Origin: JABMRP01 sp964444795
Lineage (GTDB): Bacteria > Planctomycetota > Planctomycetia > Pirellulales > Thermoguttaceae
Direction of reading: 5' to 3'
Length of the DNA stretch: 64,000 nucleotides
Assembly (NCBI GenBank): GCA_964444795.1
Contig: CAYUIQ010000005.1
Span: 1-64,000, forward strand
The first letter of the stretch is position 1. Each line of letters begins with the position of its first letter. Shown here piece after piece: positions 26,217 through 35,800 of the stretch. Below the pieces are notes generated by a model, which was not told the origin of the DNA, made no database searches, and saw only the letters and a program-made list of their open reading frames with translations. Both the position numbers and the translations under genes were made by a program.

Positions 26217-27587
26217 ATGGCCACTTCCATCCGCATTGCCGCGTTGACCCTTTCCCTGTCGGTGATCGCCCTCGCCGCCGGGCGAGCCGAGGAGACGAAA
26301 AACCCTCGCAAACCGCGGAGCCTTCTCTTCGTGCCCACGGTCAAGTGGCTGCCCGAGCCGTTTCCCGTGCGGGATTCCGTCGCCGCGACCGAGAAGGAGA
26401 TGAAACCGTACCACGAGAACATCTCCGGTACAAAGGTCACGTTCGACATGGTTCCCATCCCCGGCGGCACCTTCACGATGGGCAGCCCGGCGGACGAACC
26501 CAAGCGAGAGAGCGACGAAGGCCCGCAACATCGCGTGCGCATCGATCCGTTCTGGATGGGCAAGTGTGAAGTCACCTGGGACGAATATGAACTCTGGATC
26601 TACGACCTGGATCGCGATCATCGGCAGCGTGAAGAGCGGGAACCGACCCCATGGGACAAGCTGGCCGACGCGCTGACCTGCCCCAGTACCAAACCCTACA
26701 GCGACCCGGCGTTTGACATGGGACACGAAAACCGTCCGGCAGTCAACGTCACGCAATTTGCAGCCAAGCTCTACTGCAAATGGCTCTCAGCCAAGACGGG
26801 CCGTTACTATCGGCTGCCGACCGAGGCCGAATGGGAATACGCGTGCCGGGCGGGAACGACCACGGCCTATAGCTTTGGCGATGATCCCGAGGCGTTGGAC
26901 GAGTATGCCGTCTACTTCGACAACAGCGACGACTGTTACAACCGGGTCGGCTCGAAACGGCCCAACCCCTGGGGGCTTTACGACATGCACGGCAACGTGT
27001 CGGAGTGGGTGCTCGACCAATACATCGGTGATCGTTACCAGCAGTTCGCAAAGGCTCCGGCCGACAACCCCGTGGCCGTACCCAAAACGATCTACCCCCG
27101 GGTCGTTCGCGGCGGTTCGTGGGACGACGATCCGGAAACGCTCCGCAGCGCTGCTCGCACGGCCTCGGGCGCGAAGTGGAAAGAACAAGATCCGCAGATC
27201 CCCAAGAGCAGCGTTTGGCACACCGACGCCTACTTCGTCGGCTTTCGCGTCGTGCGCCCCCTACGAGTGCCGGCAGTCAAACAGTCCCGCCACTATGAGC
27301 CGACGGCAAGTGAACGGGCCCTGTACGACCGACACAGGACGGTGTCGGGGAAGGAGTCTCTGGAGGAGGAATCCCATCGCGGCCCGCGGAAGTTGCGACA
27401 TAGGACTATAGCGTTCCGCCGCCGGGAAGCCCTTGGGGAAGCGGTTCCCGGTATTTCTTGCCGTGGAGATCCTCTTCCAGTAGCCACATCTTGTCGAAGG
27501 CGATGTCTTCTTTCTTGCAGTGATCCTGAAGCACCGGGGGCACGGCCCGCAGCGTCGTGCGGTTCCAATCGACAAGATACGTGGTAA
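26217..27587 (+). CDS. Secreted SUMF1/FGE-fold protein, probably not a formylglycine generator
   Basis: A 456-aa exported protein with a signal peptide ([20 protein letters not shown]) and a formylglycine-generating-enzyme fold. Visible motifs are [57 protein letters not shown] and [10 protein letters not shown]. The catalytic Cys that normally follows the GGSW segment in true FGE is absent ([15 protein letters not shown]), so a binding or structural role is more likely than sulfatase activation. Its natural end seems lost: after [14 protein letters not shown] the frame runs on through low-complexity sequence. It overlaps the convergent small gene by 182 bases, perhaps after a late frameshift. 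The start has AAGGAGGA upstream. Confidence 0.85.
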   Translation: MATSIRIAALTLSLSVIALAAGRAEETKNPRKPRSLLFVPTVKWLPEPFPVRDSVAATEKEMKPYHENISGTKVTFDMVPIPGGTFTMGSPADEPKRESDEGPQHRVRIDPFWMGKCEVTWDEYELWIYDLDRDHRQREEREPTPWDKLADALTCPSTKPYSDPAFDMGHENRPAVNVTQFAAKLYCKWLSAKTGRYYRLPTEAEWEYACRAGTTTAYSFGDDPEALDEYAVYFDNSDDCYNRVGSKRPNPWGLYDMHGNVSEWVLDQYIGDRYQQFAKAPADNPVAVPKTIYPRVVRGGSWDDDPETLRSAARTASGAKWKEQDPQIPKSSVWHTDAYFVGFRVVRPLRVPAVKQSRHYEPTASERALYDRHRTVSGKESLEEESHRGPRKLRHRTIAFRRREALGEAVPGISCRGDPLPVATSCRRRCLLSCSDPEAPGARPAASCGSNRQDTW

Positions 27588-27732
27588 GCGATCCTCGCTC
27601 GACCTGGGAAACCGTTCCGGACCAATCTCCCAAGTGGACGTCCGGGAAGTCGGGGTCCATGACGCCGGCCTTTACGCGGACGCTGCTTCCCACGGAGAAT
27701 CGTGGCGGACGTGTCTGTTGCGATGCGTTCAT
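27406..27732 (-). CDS. Small SH3-like conserved hypothetical protein
   Basis: A 108-aa cytosolic protein. The first half, [20 protein letters not shown] and then [12 protein letters not shown], looks like an SH3-like or KOW-like small beta-barrel. It resembles uncharacterised single-domain proteins seen in planctomycetes and cyanobacteria; the role is unknown. I chose the ATG at 27732, which has GGAGGG seven bases upstream, over the one at 27753. Its 3' end is overlapped by the apparent tail of the convergent SUMF1-like frame, which I take to be the less reliable of the two. Confidence 0.7.
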   Translation of the reverse strand: MNASQQTRPPRFSVGSSVRVKAGVMDPDFPDVHLGDWSGTVSQVERGSLTTYLVDWNRTTLRAVPPVLQDHCKKEDIAFDKMWLLEEDLHGKKYREPLPQGLPGGGTL

Positions 27733-27798
27733 AATGAGCCCTCCCAAAGGCAAGCTGGCGATGAAATCAATGTTCTTGCCGGTTCGGTTTCCCGTTGT

Positions 27799-28113
27799 TC
27801 ATCCTCGCGACGATCCTCGATGCCTCACGGCGCGCCGGCTGGGGAATGCCGCAATGGTCAACTGATTGCTGATCTCCGCCACGCCGCACAGATGCCGGAC
27901 GGAATCCGCGGCGATCCGTTTTACGTCGTGACACGAGACGCTGCCGCGAAGCGTGAGAACGCCCTCGCGAAACGCGCACGAGACACGCCGCAATTCGATA
28001 TGGGGTGATCGAATTAACCTGGCCTCGGCCGTCAACGCCACGAGATCCGCCAGCGAAGAGATCAACGTCGTGCGCGAACCGGCCGTTCGCTCCTTCCCTG
28101 TTGTTGCTCGCAT
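27799..28113 (-). CDS. BON-domain protein
   Basis: A 104-aa protein with one BON-type domain: EARLIRSPHIELRRVSCAFR, then GVLTLRGSVSCHDVKRIA and GVAEISNQLTI. This is the strand-helix-strand pattern with the conserved Gly of LRG. BON domains bind phospholipid membranes or potassium/ligand partners. No signal peptide or membrane helix is present, so a cytosolic role such as osmotic or stress response is possible. The start ATG at 28113 is supported by AGGAGAT; a longer frame to 28227 lacks such support. It may be in one unit with the small SH3-like gene downstream. Confidence 0.72.
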   Translation of the reverse strand: MRATTGKERTAGSRTTLISSLADLVALTAEARLIRSPHIELRRVSCAFREGVLTLRGSVSCHDVKRIAADSVRHLCGVAEISNQLTIAAFPSRRAVRHRGSSRG

Positions 28114-28563
28114 CGCTATCTCCTTGCTCGCGATGAAACCAGTCCAAGATCGAGCCTCAGTATTGCCGAAACACGGGACCGGCGCGAATCGGGAAAATCG
28201 CGACCGAGTCGTCGGGGCGTTTACCAACGGAGCCTAGGAAATCCCCCTATACGGAAACTACGCACACCCCAAGAACAAAAAACCGCCAGAGGGCCTCGGC
28301 GATGCGAAAACTATCGGGATACGGCCGTATTCTTGGCGAGAACCTCTTGGGGGGGGGCTGGCCGGCATCGCCTCGTCCGGGAGCACCCGCCGCGCCCGAA
28401 AACGATGGGTTCCGCTTCGCTTTCCCTTGACGCAATGCGCTCAATTTGTCAAGTTGAGCGTGAAGGAGACCCCGGGAGCGGACGGCCGGTTGCCCCCGAC
28501 CGGTCCATTCCCGTGGGGTTTCTCCTGGTTTGCTATTCGTCCCGGTCCACACGCCCCGCAGCC
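28114..28563. other. Intergenic region between divergent BON and histidine kinase genes
   Basis: About 450 bases that must hold promoters for both directions. I see no strong -35/-10 pair, RNA gene or large palindrome. Open frames crossing it on both strands are biased low-complexity sequence and look non-coding. Confidence 0.4.
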
Positions 28564-31011
28564 ATGACCGCAACCAACCGAGCGGATTCGACCGATTCCC
28601 GGGATCTTTCCCCCGGGCACCCGGATTCGCGGTCCGCGGCGGTCGAGGATTCTCAACAGCATCAGGCCGAAGTCGCGGCGCTATTGAAAGCATCTCGGGC
28701 TATCTTGGAATATCAGGACTTCGAAGACGCAGCCCGAGCGATCTTCGATTGCTGCAAGCAATTGATCGGTGCCAGCAGCGGGTACGTCGCCCTGTTGAAC
28801 CGTGATGGAACGGAAAACGACGTGGTGTTTCTGGATTCGGGCGGACTTTCCTGCACGGTCGATCCGTCGCTTCCCATGCCCATTCGCGGGCTGCGCGAGA
28901 GCGCCTACCGAAACGCCGTGGCGGTCTTCGACAACGATTTCTCCCACAGCCCGTGGCTCGACTTTCTTCCCCAAGGACATGTCCGACTGGACAACGTTCT
29001 CTTCGCGCCGCTGATTATCGAGCGTGAAGTCGCCGGCCTGCTCGGGATGGCCAACAAGCCCGGGGGATTCAGCGAACGCGACGTGCGGATGGCGTCGGCC
29101 TTCGGAGAACTGGCCGCCGTTGCCCTGCGCAACAGCCGCACCCTGGAATCGCTGAAAAGCAGCGAGCAACAATTCCGCTCGCTCACGCAATCGGCCAGCG
29201 ACGGCATCGTCTCCACCGATGGCACCGGACGGATCACGTTCTGGAACCGGGCGGCGGAAAAGATGTTCGGCCATGCGGCCGATGAGATCGTGGGCAAGCC
29301 AATCACCTCGGTCACCCCGGAACGCTTTCACCAAAGACACTTGGAAGCAATGCGGCAGATCCTCGCGGCCGGCAAGTCGGATATCTCGGACAAGACGATG
29401 GAAGTTATCGGGGTTCGGGCCGATGGGAGTGAGTTTCCCGTCGAACTGTCGTTGTCAACATGGGAAAACGAAGGAGACATCTGCGTCACGGCCGTCTTGC
29501 GCGACATTACCCGGCGCAAGCAGACCAATGTGCTGCGACGGCAGATCACCCATGATCTGGGCGAGCGCGTCAAGGAGTTGAATTGCCTCCACAGTGTCTC
29601 GAAGCTCATTGCCGACCCTGCGCTGTCGTTGGAGGATGTCTTCCGGCAGACGGTAGAGCTTCTTCCACCGGCATGGCAGTTTCCCGAGATCGCGTGCGCC
29701 AGGACGATGATCGAGGCAAAGGAGTTTTCGACGCCCGGTTTTCGGAGGACCGCCTGGTTTCAATCGGCCGACGTGTTTGCGTCGGGCACGAAATGCGGCA
29801 AGGTTGAGGTCTGCTACCTGCGCCCGATGCCCGAGCGAGCCGAAGGCCCCTTCTTGACCGAGGAACGTCACCTGATCGAAGCCGTCGCCGGACACCTCGG
29901 CCGGACGGTCGAAACCCGGCGGACGCAGGACGCCCTTCGCAACGCGAGGGACGAGTTGGAAACCAAAGTCCTCCATCGCACGTCCGAGCTTTCCAGGAAG
30001 GAGGAGAGCTTGCTGCAGGCCCAGCGCATGGCACATCTGGGTAACTGGGACTGGGACGTCGAAACCAATCGCCTTCAGTGGTCCGACGAGGTTTACCGAA
30101 TCTTTGGGTTCCAGCCGCGAGCGTTCGTCGCCACGTACGAGATTTTCTCGAAATCCGTACACCCGGACGACCGTCGGCACGTGGAGCAGGCGGTCAAGCG
30201 GGCGCTGCTTGACCCCGAGGCACGCTACGGCATCGACCACCGCATCGTTCGGCCCGACGGATCGGAGCGGATCGTCCACGAAAACGGCGAGGTCGTGTTC
30301 GACGCCGGCGGCAAACCCGTCCGGATGATCGGTACGGTTCACGACATTACCGAGCGGCGCCGGCTTGAGCGGGAGCTTCTGACCATCGGAAGCGAGGAGC
30401 AACGGCGGATCGCCCAGGAGTTACATGACGGCCTCGGCCAGCAATTGACCGGGCTGGGCTACCTGGCCAAGAGTCTCCAGCGGAGACTCCAGAGCCGGGA
30501 CCTGCCGGAAGCCAAGTCGGCCGCCGGATTGGTTGAAGGAATCCAAGAATCGCACGCCGACCTTCACCGAGTCGTTGAGGGTCTGTTGCCGCCCGACATC
30601 GATGCCGAGCACCTCGTCGCAGCGCTGCAACTGCTGGTCGACAACGTTCAGGAGCAAACGGGAATCTCCTGCCGGTGCGTCACGGATTCCCCCGTGCAAA
30701 TCAGCAACAATAAAACCGCGATTCAAGTGTATCGTATCGCGCAAGAGGCGGTAAACAACGCCGTCAAGCACGCCCGAGCCAAGCATATCGTTGTTCACGT
30801 GAAGAGTGCTCTCGATCGGATTACCTTCGAAGTTCGCGACGACGGAATCGGCCCGGATCGCGAAACGGGAAAGCACTCGGGATCGGGACTGCGCATTATG
30901 CGCTACCGAGCCCGGGCTATCGGCGGCACGTTGCGGATCGAACGGAGGCCCGAAGGCGGGACCTGCGTCGGATATACAATTCCCCGGGAGTACGGTGATG
31001 ATGATCGGTAA
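28564..31011 (+). CDS. GAF/PAS sensor histidine kinase, NarX/DegS type
   Basis: An 815-aa kinase that autophosphorylates and passes phosphate to the adjacent NarL-type regulator. The domain order is GAF (about 45-195), PAS (about 200-320, FRSLTQSASDGIVSTDGTGR), an unassigned region with a GAF-like fragment, and a second PAS (about 485-600, LGNWDWDVETNRLQWSDEVY). Next come HisKA_3 with the phosphoacceptor His621 in IAQELHDGLGQQL, and a HATPase domain (AQEAVNNAVKHA, DDGIG, GSGLRIMRYRA). There is no transmembrane helix, so it senses a cytosolic signal, perhaps redox or gas; no haem-binding His can be claimed. I chose the ATG at 28564 because the upstream extension is unlike a protein. The frame overlaps the regulator gene by 14 bases. 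Confidence 0.93.
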   Translation: MTATNRADSTDSRDLSPGHPDSRSAAVEDSQQHQAEVAALLKASRAILEYQDFEDAARAIFDCCKQLIGASSGYVALLNRDGTENDVVFLDSGGLSCTVDPSLPMPIRGLRESAYRNAVAVFDNDFSHSPWLDFLPQGHVRLDNVLFAPLIIEREVAGLLGMANKPGGFSERDVRMASAFGELAAVALRNSRTLESLKSSEQQFRSLTQSASDGIVSTDGTGRITFWNRAAEKMFGHAADEIVGKPITSVTPERFHQRHLEAMRQILAAGKSDISDKTMEVIGVRADGSEFPVELSLSTWENEGDICVTAVLRDITRRKQTNVLRRQITHDLGERVKELNCLHSVSKLIADPALSLEDVFRQTVELLPPAWQFPEIACARTMIEAKEFSTPGFRRTAWFQSADVFASGTKCGKVEVCYLRPMPERAEGPFLTEERHLIEAVAGHLGRTVETRRTQDALRNARDELETKVLHRTSELSRKEESLLQAQRMAHLGNWDWDVETNRLQWSDEVYRIFGFQPRAFVATYEIFSKSVHPDDRRHVEQAVKRALLDPEARYGIDHRIVRPDGSERIVHENGEVVFDAGGKPVRMIGTVHDITERRRLERELLTIGSEEQRRIAQELHDGLGQQLTGLGYLAKSLQRRLQSRDLPEAKSAAGLVEGIQESHADLHRVVEGLLPPDIDAEHLVAALQLLVDNVQEQTGISCRCVTDSPVQISNNKTAIQVYRIAQEAVNNAVKHARAKHIVVHVKSALDRITFEVRDDGIGPDRETGKHSGSGLRIMRYRARAIGGTLRIERRPEGGTCVGYTIPREYGDDDR

Positions 31012-31687
31012 CGAAGCAAAAGTTCGCCCCTACAAAGTCCTGGTCGTCGACGACCATCCGATCGTGCGTCGCGGGCTGCGCGAACTGGTTGCCGACGAGC
31101 CCGATCTGGAAATCTGCGGCGAGGCGGAAGACGTCGCCGAGGCGTTGCGGCAACTCGACGAAACCGGGCCCGACGTCGTCGTCGTCGACCTGACACTCAA
31201 GGGTGGACACGGGCTCGACCTGATCCAAAAGATCAAGGCACGCGGCGGCGAAACGAAAATGCTCGTCTCCTCGATGCACGACGAGTCGCTGTTCGCCGAA
31301 CGTACCCTGCGAGCCGGAGCCGTCGGCTATATCAGCAAGCAGGAATCGCCCGACAAGATCATCGACGCCATGCGCCAGGTCCTCAGCGGAAAGATCTATC
31401 TCAGCGAGCGCATGGCCGATCGGCTGCTGCGCCGCGTCGCCGGCGGCGAGTCGCCCGACAAGGACCCCATCGAGAGCCTTTCCAATCGTGAGTTGGAAGT
31501 CCTTGAGATGATCGGTCAGGGCTTGGCCACGAAGCAGATTGCCGGGAAGCTCAACCTGAGCTACAAGACGATCGAAACGCATCGCGAGAAGATCAAGACG
31601 AAACTGAACCTCCACAACAGCGCCGAACTAAGCCGCCACGCCACCCAGTGGGTACTGGAAGGCGGCTCCTCGCCGCGGAAACCGTAG
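30998..31687 (+). CDS. NarL/FixJ-family response regulator
   Basis: A 229-aa DNA-binding regulator and partner of the upstream kinase. The receiver domain has the acidic pair in VLVVDDHPIVRRG, the phosphoacceptor Asp64 in VVVVDLTLKGGHG, the Ser/Thr switch in MLVSSMHDES and the Lys in GYISKQES. The C-terminal LuxR-type helix-turn-helix is LSNRELEVLEMIGQGLATKQ followed by LSYKTIETHREKIKTKL. Three start codons are possible within the kinase 3' end (GTG 30995, ATG 30998, ATG 31001). The 14-base overlap implies translational coupling. Target genes cannot be inferred here. Confidence 0.94.
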   Translation: MMIGNEAKVRPYKVLVVDDHPIVRRGLRELVADEPDLEICGEAEDVAEALRQLDETGPDVVVVDLTLKGGHGLDLIQKIKARGGETKMLVSSMHDESLFAERTLRAGAVGYISKQESPDKIIDAMRQVLSGKIYLSERMADRLLRRVAGGESPDKDPIESLSNRELEVLEMIGQGLATKQIAGKLNLSYKTIETHREKIKTKLNLHNSAELSRHATQWVLEGGSSPRKP

Positions 31688-31717
31688 TGCATCCGCGAGG
31701 AGACCTTCCCCTGCCTA

Positions 31718-31954
31718 GGGGCGGCCGATAAATAACTTACCGATTTGGCAATCTCATTGAAGCAACGGCGTCATGGGAAGCCCTGTTCTCAGTGGACGGT
31801 TGCTCGCAGTTGCTTCCGTAATCGGGGAAACGATGAATCCTCGCACAAATGAAAGACAAAATCCGCCGGAATACTAATCACGGCGCGCAGTCCGTATCGG
31901 GCGGCTTTTGCCTTCCATGTTTGCCAAATCGGTAAGTTATTTATCGGCCGCCCC
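31718..31954. mobile_element. MITE-like element with 34-bp terminal inverted repeats
   Basis: Positions 31718-31751 (beginning GGGGCGGCCGATAAATAACT) and 31921-31954 are perfect 34-base inverted repeats around a 169-base interior. CTA triplets flank the element on both sides (31715-31717 and 31955-31957) and could be a 3-bp target duplication. The interior has no transposase; the only frame, on the minus strand, is a 69-codon ORF that crosses the repeat. It is thus a non-autonomous element between the response regulator and the SGNH hydrolase genes. It could also act as a bidirectional hairpin terminator, as the two flanking genes converge on it. Confidence 0.75.
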
Positions 31955-32659
31955 CTACTTCCGCGTCTCGGCCAGCGATGTCTCGATGGCTCGGGCAACT
32001 TGCTCGGCCAATACCTTGGATCCCTCGGGAGTGAAATGAACGTTGGCCGGACGTTGGATCTCGGTCAGCCGCCCCAGAGCGAACGTGTACAGATCGTCGG
32101 TGGCGACCCCCTCGGCCTCCATGATCTTCTTGGCCACCCCGTTGTAGGCTTCCACATCTTCATTCGTGCGCGGCGGAGACGTTCCCTCGGGCACCGGCGT
32201 CGTGCTGCACCAAATCAACTTGGCATCGGTCTTCTTCAATCGAGCCACCAGCTTCCGCAGGTTCTGCTCGTATGCATCGAGTGGGACCTGATGCTTGCCG
32301 TCGATGCGTTTCAGATCGTGCAACCCCCAGTTGAAATGGATCGCGTCCCAGCGACCGGCGCCGAGCCACGCGTCGATGCCCTCCAGTCCGCGGATCGTCG
32401 GGCCGCAATTGGTGGGCGCCCGGTGGACGTTCATCTTGCCTTTGAGCAATTCGCGCACCGGTACGGTATAACCGATCGAAATCGAATCGCCGATCAGCAG
32501 CACCCGGGGCAGCGCCGGATCGTCGGTGATGCGTGCCATGGCCGAACTCGGGCGGCGAGCGGGTTTGGCCGGCTGCTCTGCATGGATCGCCTCGGCGGAA
32601 AGGAACAGGATGAACAGAACACTCGACAAGGCAACAGTGAAACGGCGGCGGTACGACAT
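31955..32659 (-). CDS. Secreted SGNH/GDSL-family hydrolase
   Basis: A 234-aa exported esterase-like protein, expected to deacetylate a polysaccharide or hydrolyse an ester. The signal peptide is RRFTVALSSVLFILFLSAEA. Block I is VLLIGDSISIGYT with the nucleophile Ser. The oxyanion region is HFNWGLHDLKR. Near the C-terminus, NVHFTPEGSKVLAEQVARAI carries the catalytic His, but the usual partner Asp three residues before it is Asn. I chose the ATG at 32659, with AGGAGAG upstream, over the longer frame. The TAG stop (31955-31957) is the base triplet directly abutting the MITE-like element, so the gene's 3' end and the element's target site coincide. Confidence 0.88.
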   Translation of the reverse strand: MSYRRRFTVALSSVLFILFLSAEAIHAEQPAKPARRPSSAMARITDDPALPRVLLIGDSISIGYTVPVRELLKGKMNVHRAPTNCGPTIRGLEGIDAWLGAGRWDAIHFNWGLHDLKRIDGKHQVPLDAYEQNLRKLVARLKKTDAKLIWCSTTPVPEGTSPPRTNEDVEAYNGVAKKIMEAEGVATDDLYTFALGRLTEIQRPANVHFTPEGSKVLAEQVARAIETSLAETRK

Positions 32660-32840
32660 GGCAGGCTCTCCTCTTGGGCTCGGGGAAGGGTCGTTGAGGT
32701 ATCGTTCGATTCTAAACCGTATGGCCGCAACTGTCCAACGCCAGGGTTCTTCCGTCTCGGCCATGTTATCGACACCGACTTGCAGCAGTGGTATTCTAAT
32801 GTCGTGAGATCGTAGCCACAAACAAGCGAAGAGGCAAAAA

Positions 32841-35800
32841 ATGCCAAGTATCCGGATTGCCGTGTCATCGGTCCTCGTATGGTTCTCGCTCGTAGCAGTT
32901 GCCGCCAAGGGGGCGGACACCGATCCGGGCAAATCGCTCCTCGGCGACCGCGGGCCCGGCGGGGTGTGCGTCGTCGTCGGATGTGCCGATGCCGAATTGT
33001 CCCTTTCGCTGGCCGGGCACGGCGGGCTTGTCGTCCATGCCCTTTTCGCCGGCGAAGCCGACGTGCAACGCGCCCGTCAGGCGATCCACGAAGCGGGTGT
33101 CCACGGCCGCGTTTCGGCCGACCGCTTCCAGGGGAAGCGGTTGCCGTATATCGACAACCTGATCAACGTGGTCGTCGTCGAACGTTTTGGCGAAGACGCA
33201 ACGGCGGATCTTTCGCTGGGCGAGATCCGCCGCGTGCTCGCGCCGCTGGGCGTCGCGTATCTCGGTGGCAAGGCGACCGATCTGAGTAAACGGGCACAAG
33301 CGGCCGGTTTCGGCGAGCCCGAGCTGGTCGCGACGGCGGGCACCTGGCTGCAGATCACGAAGCCCTGGCCGGAGGAAATTGACCACTGGCAACAATACCT
33401 GCACGATGCCGACAACAACGCCGTGGCACGCGACTCGGTCGTCGGTCCGCCGCGTCATCTCCAATGGGTAGCCGACCCCGCTTGGAGCCGCTCGCACATG
33501 ACCATCCCGACGGTCGTCAGCATGGTCTCGTCCCGGGGGAGACTCTTTTCCATCGAGGACACAGCCACGGCGGAGAACCCTTTCCTGCCGGGCCGGTTTT
33601 CGCTGATCGGGCGAGACGCCTTCAACGGCACCGTGCTATGGACGCACGATTTTCCCGACTGGGAACCGGTCACGCGATACATCAAGGACATGGCCGTCCA
33701 ACTGCAGCGACGCACCGCGGCCATCGGCGACATGGTTTATTGCACCCCCGGGCTGGCCGCGCCGCTGACCGCCTTCGACGCGGCAACCGGCAAGATCATC
33801 AGGCAGTACGAGGGCACGGAGCGAACCCAGGAATTCGCGTATCACCAGGGCGTGCTCTATCTGGTCGTGGGCGATCGCATGAACAGCGCCCGATACAATA
33901 TCGTGAAGACCTATTCGGGCAAGGGAATCAGCCTGGGCGGTTCCGATCCCGAGGCACCGTTCGACGGGACGGGCTTCCGCAGTGATTATGCCCCGGAAAC
34001 ACCAGACCGTGCCGACCCGACCTGCGCGATCGTGGCCATCGAAGCAGAATCGGGTGAGCACCTTTGGGCCACGAAAGAGATTCGCGGCTACACCGGCTGT
34101 TCGCTGGCCCTGAGCGGCCGATATGCCGTGTTTCAAACCCGCGGCGGTCTGACTTGCCTGAATGCCAAGTCGGGCAACACGATCTGGAACATCGGCCGGC
34201 CGACGCAAAGCGGCGACGGAACCGAGGCCAACACACTGGTCCTTTCCGAGGACACTGTTTACGTGAAGGAAGGAGCCAAGTTGGCCGTCTACTCGCTCGA
34301 AGACGGCACGCCGAAATGGACCGCCCCGATCGCCAATAACTACGAGAAATCGGCCGATCTCTTTCTGGCCGCGGGAAGTGTCTGGACCGGCGGCAGCGGG
34401 AAACCCACCAGCCGCGACCCGGAGACCGGCGAGCAAACGAATGTCCTTACCCAGCGCATGACCGGCCCCATGGGACACGATCGGTGCTACCGCAACTTCA
34501 TCACCGATCATTTCTACATCAACAGCAAGACGGGCGGCGCCGATTTCCTGGCCCTCGACGGGGGGAGGGAGTTTCCCAACTATTGGGTGCGCGGCACTTG
34601 CGGCATGGGTGTTCTGCCCTGCAACGGGTTGCTTTACGCGCCGCCCTACTCTTGCCAATGCAGCGCCGGGGCCATGATTGCCAACATGAACGCCCTGTAC
34701 GGGGAGGAAGATCTCGAAACTTCCACTGGGCCGGTACGCGTTCCTCGCCACGCGCGGCTCGTCAAGGGACCGGCCTTCGGGCAAATCCGAAATCCGAAAC
34801 TCGAACCCCGAGACGCCGAAAACTGGACAACCTATCGCGGCGACAATGCGCGCAGCGGCCACGGCGAAATGCCCGTGACGGCCAAACTCGCGCCAGTCTG
34901 GAAGACCGACCTCGGTGGAAACCTCAGCGCCCTGACCGTGGCCGACGGCCAAGTGTTTGTTGCCCAAGTCGACGCTCATGCCGTGTGCGCGCTTGACGCC
35001 GCCGACGGAAGCGTGCTCTGGCGATACCTGGCCGGCGGGCGCGTCGATTCGCCGCCGACCTGCCACAAGGGGTTCGTCCTGTTCGGCTCGCGCGACGGTT
35101 GGGTGCATTGCCTCCGGGCGACCGACGGTGTTTTGGCCTGGCGGTTCAAGGACCTGCCGGACAAGATGATCGGTGCCTTCGGCCGCCTGGAGTCCGCCTG
35201 GCCGGTTTGCGGAAGCGTGCTGCTGCAAAACGACATTGCCTACTTTGCCGCCGGCAGAAGTTCGTTCCTCGACGGCGGCATCTTTCTCTACGGCCTCAAC
35301 CCCCGAACCGGTGAAGTGATCCACCGGAGGCAAGCCTACGGACCGTTCGACAAGGAGACCGGGTTCCCCTCGACGGGTCCCGGTGCGTTTAAGTCGGATA
35401 TCCTGGTCACCGACGGGAAACTGCTCTACGTTCGGCATCGGGCATTCGATTGGGATCTCTCCGACGCCGCGTCTCCTCGGCCGCACCTTATCCCCTCCGC
35501 CGGTTTTCTCGAACGCACGCCTCAGCACCGCACCTACTGGACGGTCGGCACCGGATACGCCTTTACCTCGATGGGTAACCGCCCCTCGGGCGATATCCTC
35601 GTGACGAAAGGGAACGACTTTTACGAAGTCCAAGGATTTCCCGTAACGCGGCACTCCTACTTCGACCCGCGCGTGAAGGGATACGAGTTGCGAGCCGGAA
35701 CGATCGCGACGAGCAACACACCGAAGGTGACGGGACTCAGAGGAAAGCAAGGACGCCGCGGCGCTGGGGCACGTTCCACCACGGAACGGTGGAGCACGGA

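Noticed and set aside
26217..27587. Annotation as a true formylglycine-generating enzyme
   Set aside because: The catalytic Cys expected after GGSW is absent, so only the fold is claimed.
28247..28693. A 148-codon minus-strand ORF in the kinase 5' region
   Set aside because: Arg/Pro-rich low-complexity translation, opposite kinase coding sequence, without a ribosome-binding site.
31789..31998. A 69-codon minus-strand ORF in the MITE-like element
   Set aside because: It crosses one terminal repeat and into the SGNH gene; no transposase similarity is evident.
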